64,000 nt of DNA, taken from positions 1,121,095-1,185,094 of the forward strand of contig NW_015438358.1 in the NCBI RefSeq assembly GCF_001293395.1, read 5' to 3'. The first letter of the stretch is position 1. Each line of letters starts with the position of its first letter. The notes beneath the pieces are model-generated. The model saw only the letters and a list, made by a program, of their open reading frames with translations. It was not told the origin of the DNA and did no database searches. This stretch comes from Leptomonas pyrrhocoris (taxonomy: Eukaryota > Euglenozoa > Kinetoplastea > Trypanosomatida > Trypanosomatidae). The position numbers were made by a program, and so were the translations under genes. Shown here in pieces: positions 58,019-64,000 of this stretch.

Positions 58019-58233
58019 CCTAATTTCTCTTTTTCAAATTTTTTTTTCGTTTGCTTCAAAAGTAGTATTTTGGCTGTATGACATGAGTAGACGCGTGTGG
58101 GTGATGGTGATAGGTAAGGATGTATTCATTGTTTGCTGTTGCATTGCACCAACGCTGTCCTACTCGTTCGTTTTGTAAACCTCACACAACGGCATGTGAT
58201 TTTATGTATTCCCCCCCTCCTCCTCCTCCTCTA

Positions 58234-58252
58234 ACACACACACACACACACA
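58234..58252 (+). repeat. (AC)9 microsatellite
   Basis: This AC run follows a C7 and (TCC) stretch beginning near 58211. Confidence 0.85.
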
Positions 58253-59290
58253 GTTAAAAAAAAAAAACTAATACCACGAGAACAACTAAAAGAAAAAACT
58301 CTCTAAGTTTTCATTCGTCGACGAGCATCACTCATATGTGTGTTTCCGTAGAACAACTCCTAAAAAAGGGAAACACCTTCGTTTCCCGGAGCCATATACC
58401 AGCCATTTGATTCAACTTTTTTCATGAGCTTAGCTTTTTTTATTATTGTTGTTGCTGCTGTCACTGCCTACTACCGTTTTCTTTCTACGGTTTGTGCCTA
58501 AGGCGTGTGTGCGTGTGTGCGTGAGCGCTTTCGTGCCACTCTCTTTTGCTTTCTCTTTATTTTGCCGTTGTTTGCGGTGGTGTTTGTGCTTTGCTCTTAC
58601 TGCCAAGTCCCCTCCTGCAAAGGAAAGACTCGTTCGCTGGAGCAAGCGGCACAACAGGCTGCCAGTGAATCAAAAATGATGACACACCTCCATGAGAGTA
58701 AAGAAAAAGTCGCATTAAAAGCATCGAAAACCTTTTAAGCGTTTCCTTTTCTTTTACATTTGATTCTTTGCGGCAGATTAATTAACACCCGTGGCTTGAT
58801 TTTTTTTTTTTGTTTGAATGCGTAACTCACGACTCCTTTTTTTCTCTTGCTCACATACACTCTCTCATGCTTGTTGTTTCTCAACCTCTTGATTCTTTTA
58901 GAGGCGCCAGAAAATAATGGCTGTTGTTAGTGGTCTCGATGGTCATCTTTAAATATACGCACGTTTCTTTTTCTCTTGTATACACCTTCCACGGACTACG
59001 ACAAAGTCAGCGAATCAACTAGCATTTTTTTTCCACGGCGATGCATAAAGGATGAGAAAACAATAACGGGGAATGAGAGAAAGGAAAGAATTCTTCTTCT
59101 TTTTTTTTAAAGGTAGAGATGTTGTGGTGGAAGAAGAATCGAAGTACTTGAGTTCGCATGCTTGATACTTAATGCAATATGCACGAACCGATTCTTTCCT
59201 CATAGGCATAAAGGAAGATCGAGAATGCTTTATAGGTAAGTGCTTCTTTTCCGCGTGCACGAATCGAAAGGAAAGGGTTTTTTTTAATTA

Positions 59291-59308
59291 ATATATATAT
59301 ATATATAT
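59291..59308 (+). repeat. (AT)9 microsatellite
   Basis: This is an AT run flanked by T-rich and mixed sequence in the gene-poor block. Confidence 0.85.
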
Positions 59309-60081
59309 TGCCTGAACTCTTCCACTGAGTGGTGAACTCGTCCTCAATTTCATTCCCATCCGTTCTACATGAATGGTCTCCGGAGGCAATTGAGTTTTGT
59401 TTTTCCGTCAGAGCGAAAAATGATTTTTTTTTTAAAGATATTCTAGCTTTCCATTCCTCATCATTGAGGCTGGCCGATAAATCTTACGTATGTACCAATG
59501 AGTATGTATGGATTCCACCTCTGTTTTTTTCGCGCCGTTCCCGTCATGAGTGAGGCTTTTCTTTCCGTTTTCTTTGTGTATATTCTCCTACATGTTCCGC
59601 TTCCGCTGTTTGTTTTTTGTTCTCATTATCGTGTTCAGATACTATGAGCCAACACCGCCCGATCCCCTCGCTTTGGAAAGGCGAAGCACTGTCTTCAAGT
59701 GGCGTAATCCTACCACCTAGGAAGGAAGAGAAGAAACATGTTGAAATCGGAGTGCTTCACCTTCAGTCTTGTGACACTTGTCTTGGCTTTGTGAGCTTAC
59801 TAAACGGTTTTATTATTGTTATTCGTATTACCCTTGTATTCAGAATAGCTTCGTATTCTCTTCTTTTTTTGTTTGTGTGTGTGTCGTTGTCGTTTTCCTC
59901 CTCTCTTTTTCCTCCTCCATCACACGTTGGTGATTAACGGAATAATAATAATTCCTGATCGTTGTCTCCCCCTCCCCCTCTCGTTATATATGTTGATCTG
60001 TTTGTCCATTTTCTTTTTTGAAATTGGGTTTTGCATCGCTTTTCTTCTCACGCAAGAATAATCCCTTTGTAGATGACGCGG

Positions 60082-60116
60082 CGGTCTTTCTCTCTCTCTC
60101 TCCCTTTCCCTCGTTA
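60082..60116 (+). promoter_or_regulatory. Strong acceptor-like pyrimidine tract inside the gene-poor block
   Basis: A CT-rich tract of about 33 nt ends in TTAG. It is followed by 300 nt of unusually purine-rich sequence with a 63-codon ATG frame at 60158. It has the form of a trans-splice acceptor, but no convincing gene follows. Confidence 0.35.
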
Positions 60117-60204
60117 GCGGGGTAGCTCTTAGCAACAACAAAAGGAAAAGAACAGAAATGGTGTGCAAGAGAGGCACTGTGCGGAAAGTGCGAGAGATGG
60201 CGAC

Positions 60205-60227
60205 GGAGAGACCCGTTGGGTCTCTTC
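60205..60227. other. Hairpin with 10-bp stem and GTT loop
   Basis: GAGACCC-GTT-GGGTCTC forms a perfect 7-bp stem. It extends by one A-T, one G-T and one G-C pair to 10 bp. It lies in the purine-rich segment after the acceptor-like tract. Confidence 0.65.
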
Positions 60228-62918
60228 AGCTTTTCCCCATGAAGGAGGAAAGAGGAAAAGATAAGCAACGTCAAGGCAAAAGGAATACCAGATTGTGCAA
60301 TGCACGTGAGAAGCGGCCAAGTAGAACCTGTGCAAGTTCCACTGCGTGATTTCTGTGAAGCTCGAGGAAAAAGAAGGCAGAAAATAAAATAAAAAAACAG
60401 ATAGAGGCACGCTGCATCACTACTTTGAAGGGGAAAGTGCCTGCACTTCTCGGGGTTTTTTTTTCTGCTTTCCTTTCCTTCCGGCGACTATTTCCTTTGT
60501 GGGTCGTGCCTCTGTTATCACTTCCATGATGCCACTGACGTTCTTCTCCTTTGCTCTCTTTTCTGTTCTTTTGCTTAGTTTTGTTTCACGGAGAGAAGAA
60601 AAGGAAGACATCACGAAGGCGCCCTTCTCTTTTTCCGATTTCACCGTGTTTACCTTTTTTGATAGGAAGGCTTCTCTTTCTCCGTACGTATCTTCTGTGC
60701 TTTTCTGTTACTTTTATATTTATTTATTTGTCGTTGATCCCTCTTCAAACAGCGTGTACACTGTGACAGCTGTTCTTCTCCTTCTCTTTTTTTTGAATTG
60801 TGCTAGTTTTTGCTAACTATCCCGCCAGGTCTTTCTTTTTGCGCCCGTTCACACAGTCGATCAATTCTTTTTTCTCTCTTTAAGAAAGAAAGAAAAACAC
60901 GTACGTACGAAACAAGAACTACGGCTGCGTCGGCAATAGACATGAACTTTTATGTGCTTCGAGCTTTTTTTTATCTGCCCCCGTGAGCGAAGATTGTTCT
61001 CCCCCTATTTTCTTTTTCTTTTTCTTCATGCTTTGTCCGTTTCTCCGGTGAGGGCGAACGTGAAGGAGGAAGTTGCGTTGTAGCCGGCAACAGAGTCCCC
61101 TCCCCCTCCCTTTCTCTCCGTTTTAGGACAAGAGACGTGAGGTGAAAAAGATAACGGCGCACGATCGACACCGGAAAGAAAGGTCTATAAGCGAGCCTTC
61201 AGTTCTGCTTTGTATACTTAAACGAATTGAAAGGCCGAACAACAAGACCCTCCCCCGTTGATATCCTTTCTTAATGAACTCTGTGCAGCCATGATAAATT
61301 GCTTTGAATAATGTATCTCTGTTCTGTTTTCTTCTCTTTATTTACCTCCTGCAACGACTTGTGTATCCGACAGGAAGGCGCGCAGAAGGTGCTCCTCGTA
61401 TTTACACGTTCCCCTCGTGGAACCGTGCATTTATAGTTATTAAACTCTCTTCTTCTTCTTCTTTTTTTTTTATCACATTTTGTTGTCTTGTTACTTTACT
61501 TAATCGTCTTGAAGAAATTTCTCTCTAGAAGAACAACCACCACTACCACATCAAAGCCGTGCCAATTTACCTATACCTCTTTCTCCTCATTTTCTAGGCA
61601 ACGTCTTTTGTTAACATCCCCCCGCTTTTAGCCTTTCTGCGCTGATGGGTGTTGGTTCAACAGATTCTTCTCGTTCCCTTTTTTTTCTTATTACTTCGCT
61701 TATCGTTCGCATTTAGGCTTTTCAAGCTGCCATTGATCGTTTTTCTTTTCTCTTTTTCCCTACTGAAAGGCGCGGGGCACAGAACTGGTGGTCTTCTTTC
61801 GGTATTTGCTCCCACGAAAACGAACACGCAGACTCTCCTTTGACGTAGTTCTCTTGTGTCCTCGCCTTTCACCCGCTCTCATTTCATTTTTTTCTTTGCT
61901 TTTTAGTGATGGCATATTTATTTGTGTTCCGTATTGTTTTTCTTGAGAACTGTGTAAGTAAAGGTGCTGGCAAAAGCTTCTTTCGTCAGGACATCAAAAA
62001 TTGCGTGTGATCCACTGTGCGAAGCTACCGGGATAGCTTATCGTAGCGGGGGGAAGCACTCGAGTGAGGAATGAAAGAAAGGTGAAAAAGCAGTTTACCG
62101 CTGCTAAGGAACACTCCCCTACAACAACAACAACAATAGAATGGCGTAACAAAGTGAGGTTGATTTGTGAAGCATTTTTTGTGTATGCGCGAATGCTATG
62201 ACCCTCGTGCCCATCTTTTTCATATGTTGTTCTTCTCTTGTTCTTTTTTTTCCCCTTAAAGGAACTCTTGTTTCTGTACCAACAGTTGAAACCAATGAAC
62301 CTTTTTGTTTTCCCCCTTTTCGGAAGGAAAATTATATATGCATGAGCGCTCTTTTTTCCTTTTTGTTAGTATTCCTTTTGTTGTTGAAAATCTTCTTTTA
62401 CTAAAACTGAAGTGTTGAAAACAAGCAAGCGAAAAAGTAACAAATAATCAAAAACGAAAATCTTCTCTGCGCAAGTAGGCCGTATGTAAACGGATGCGTG
62501 TGTGGAGACTCCATGTCGGGACGCATGAAGGATGCTCAACAGGCGTCATCGTATCCTGGGTTCGGATGACAGCCAGTGCTCGCATTACTATTGTTTCGTA
62601 CCTCCACAAAGGCTTAGCCAATGCCGATGTTTGCCGTTGCGGTGTGAGCAGGGAGGGGTCGTCGCCGCAAAAGAAGAAAAAGAAGAGGGTATGTGTTTGT
62701 GGACCTTTTCTGCATGTACCGTTATTCCTCCCCGCAGTAAACAGATGCGCAACGCTGTTCGACACGGCAGCACCTCCAAAGGGGCACACTTAACCTCAAA
62801 CTCCCCATCAACTCGGCATTTGTTTTTCCTGTTTCTTCTCCTCTCTTCTTTCCCCTATCTTTTTTTCCCTTTCTGATGGAGCGGCTTGAAGGCGAAGAAA
62901 AAAAGAGGCGAGCCCCGC

Positions 62919-62963
62919 ATTATTATTATTATTATTATTAATATTAATATTATTATTATTATT
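62919..62963 (+). repeat. ATT/AAT-type microsatellite array
   Basis: ATT units are interrupted in the middle by two AATATT steps, so the centre is nearly palindromic. Confidence 0.9.
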
Positions 62964-63088
62964 CCATAAAGTCAACCGACTCGAGGCGAGGAGTCCACAG
63001 GGAAAACAGACACACAGACTTTCTGCTCGCTAAAGCCGCTTCACTGTTTCGCCAGACGTCTTGCAATTACTTCTTTGTAGGCTTTGCT

Positions 63089-63111
63089 GTTTGTTTGTTT
63101 GTTTGTTTGTT
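63089..63111 (+). repeat. (GTTT)5 microsatellite within a pyrimidine tract
   Basis: GTTT units lie just before a CT-rich stretch and AG at 63128-63129. They may be part of the acceptor signal of the last gene. Confidence 0.88.
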
Positions 63112-63127
63112 CTGCGCCTTCACTTGC

Positions 63128-63129
63128 AG
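63128..63129 (+). promoter_or_regulatory. Predicted spliced-leader acceptor AG for the last gene
   Basis: This AG follows the (GTTT)5 repeat and TCTGCGCCTTCACTTGC. It would give a leader of about 125 nt before the ATG at 63255. AG at 63139-63140 is an alternative. Confidence 0.4.
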
Positions 63130-63254
63130 TGCTTCCGCAGTGTAGAACGTAGCTAGCATCGCACCGACGCTTTGACGGTCACCCGTTCTCTTCACACCGC
63201 TAACGCTGCGCTCTCTCTGCCAAAAAACAAAACAATAACAAGCAGGTTCTTATC

Positions 63255-64000
63255 ATGCTCACCACCAAACAAGCTGCTCGCTGCAGTCAACCTTTACCAG
63301 TCTTTCTGCCGTTTCAGCACGAAAATCTTTCCGTCCAATGGCCACCCATTTGCCAGGATCCCCAGCTTCTGCAGAAGGCTCGGCGTAGCTTTTTAGAGTG
63401 GTTGCCTGGCAACACGCGTCAGGCGCTCCTTGACGAGCTCCGCAGGACCACCGAAGAGCGTACTCGGCCATGCTCCGGTGCTGCGCAGTCTTCGCAACGG
63501 AGTAAACACCCAACAACAATAGGAAAGAAGACTGCACCCCTCCTGCAAGCCTCAAACGAAGAGAAGCGCAACAAGGCCGTCACGAAATGTGGCGTTAAAG
63601 GAGTTTCGATAGCCGTCGTAACGCACAATCTCTCCGACCCTGAAGGGTATGCAGACTCGGAAGCAGCGTTGGCATTTCTTTTCTTCCTTCTCTACCCTGC
63701 CCTGGAGCACCAGTCGATGGGAGAAGCGTCGGGCGAGGCTCGTGCGGTGCCCTCACCAAACCAGGTGTTGATCCAGCTTGAACTGACGTGTGCGGTTCTG
63801 CTGCGGTGCGTAGCGCGGGCCATCCATACAGATGACGCCGTCCGTGCAATCGGGTCCTCGTGTGGGCCAGCCGATGCTTCTCTGTCGGCGCGTGTGCAAG
63901 CCCAAGCAGTGTCGGCGTCTCTCCAGCTGTGGCTGCGGTTTTTCCTCTTCTTTTTCCTCGATCAGCTGCGACGCGAGCGCATCCGCGTGGCCAGCCTGGT
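63255..64000 (+). CDS. N-terminal part of an unrecognised protein (3' end outside window)
   Basis: From the ATG the frame stays open for 248 codons to the end of the window without a stop, with GC-rich third positions in the last 350 bases. The protein starts MLTTKQAARCSQPLPVFLPF. It has a probable helix LLQKARRSFLEWLPGNTRQALL and a basic/Ser-rich stretch (about 70-115). It then has hydrophobic helices typical of an armadillo/HEAT-like or large scaffold protein (AALAFLFFLLYPALEHQ, LIQLELTCAVLLRCVARAI, LQLWLRFFLFFFLDQL). I do not recognise the family. Its start marks the end of the long gene-poor block. Confidence 0.75.
   Translation, partial: MLTTKQAARCSQPLPVFLPFQHENLSVQWPPICQDPQLLQKARRSFLEWLPGNTRQALLDELRRTTEERTRPCSGAAQSSQRSKHPTTIGKKTAPLLQASNEEKRNKAVTKCGVKGVSIAVVTHNLSDPEGYADSEAALAFLFFLLYPALEHQSMGEASGEARAVPSPNQVLIQLELTCAVLLRCVARAIHTDDAVRAIGSSCGPADASLSARVQAQAVSASLQLWLRFFLFFFLDQLRRERIRVASL

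Larger units (their letters stand above)
53771..63254 (+). other. 9.5 kb gene-poor block between two + strand genes
   Basis: I find no open frame here with normal codon use or a recognisable domain; the longest are about 100 codons or, on the minus strand, up to 181, and look like pyrimidine/purine filler. The + strand is mostly T/C-rich with scattered A-rich patches (54905-54940, 55800-55980, 60125-60415). It holds many microsatellites, a C12 run and several small hairpins. Other spacers in this window are 0.45-1.7 kb, so this one is five to twenty times longer. It may be a very long 3' UTR, an internal transcription stop/start between gene arrays, a centromere, or the site of lost genes. 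The sequence alone does not decide. I saw no tRNA or rRNA. Confidence 0.6.

Noticed and set aside
62550-62590. GGGTTCGGATG resembling a tRNA B box
   Set aside because: The flanking bases do not form the T stem, and there is no A box at the expected distance.
62494-62793. 99-codon frame with a Cys-x-Cys-rich end that recalls the tail of some non-LTR retroposon proteins
   Set aside because: The resemblance is a few residues only. There is no reverse-transcriptase motif, poly(A) tail or target-site duplication that I can see.
1-64000. CRISPR arrays, bacterial-type operons, transposases, toxin genes
   Set aside because: No spaced direct repeats, Shine-Dalgarno-led gene strings or transposase motifs are visible. 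The gene style is kinetoplastid nuclear.

Overview
The window looks like part of a trypanosomatid (kinetoplastid) nuclear chromosome. Every convincing gene is on the + strand. The genes are intron-less, often long and rich in G/C at third codon positions. They are separated by T/C-rich spacers carrying poly-pyrimidine tracts followed by AG, the signature of trans-splicing of a polycistronic transcript. The protein families (CLC transporter, Pus7, Dop1, exosome RNase PH subunit, CCCH and RRM proteins, FAM161-like) and the GC-rich coding style fit the Leishmania/Crithidia/Leptomonas group. The exact genus cannot be read from the sequence.

Layout. Positions 1-13.5 kb: the tail of an unknown gene, a CLC chloride/proton transporter with two CBS domains, a Pus7/TruD pseudouridine synthase, a MYND zinc-finger protein, and a membrane-anchored TAP-like alpha/beta hydrolase that appears to have lost its catalytic serine and histidine. 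Positions 14.6-27.5 kb: a 3017-residue Dopey/Dop1-like trafficking protein and a ten-helix membrane protein. Positions 28.6-41.4 kb: a FAM161-like cytoskeletal protein split by a large proline/alanine-rich insert, an unrecognised 764-residue protein, an 84-residue KGD4/MRPS36-like subunit, a protein with three C2HC fingers and a zinc ribbon, and an exosome RNase PH-fold subunit. Positions 42.2-53.8 kb: an RRM protein, a TTC7-like TPR protein, a small acidic protein built on three identical 33-bp repeats, a probable mitochondrial DEAD-box helicase and a two-finger CCCH protein. Positions 53.8-63.25 kb: about 9.5 kb with no convincing gene. A further + strand gene then starts at 63255 and runs off the end.

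The genes are not an operon in the functional sense. Trypanosomatid neighbours share transcription but usually not a pathway, and expression is normally set after transcription, which fits the several RNA-binding proteins present. Three products point to membrane trafficking or lipid signalling (Dop1-like, TTC7-like, CLC). Two or three are probably mitochondrial (KGD4-like, the DEAD-box helicase, possibly Pus7). Two act in RNA decay or RNA binding.

The least explained parts are the 9.5 kb gene-poor block, the anchored pseudo-hydrolase, the KGD4-like micro-protein and a G-quadruplex-prone tract at 14.0 kb. I saw no rRNA, recognisable tRNA, CRISPR array, transposase or reverse-transcriptase gene. 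Starts were placed at ATG codons even where the reading frame stays open further upstream.
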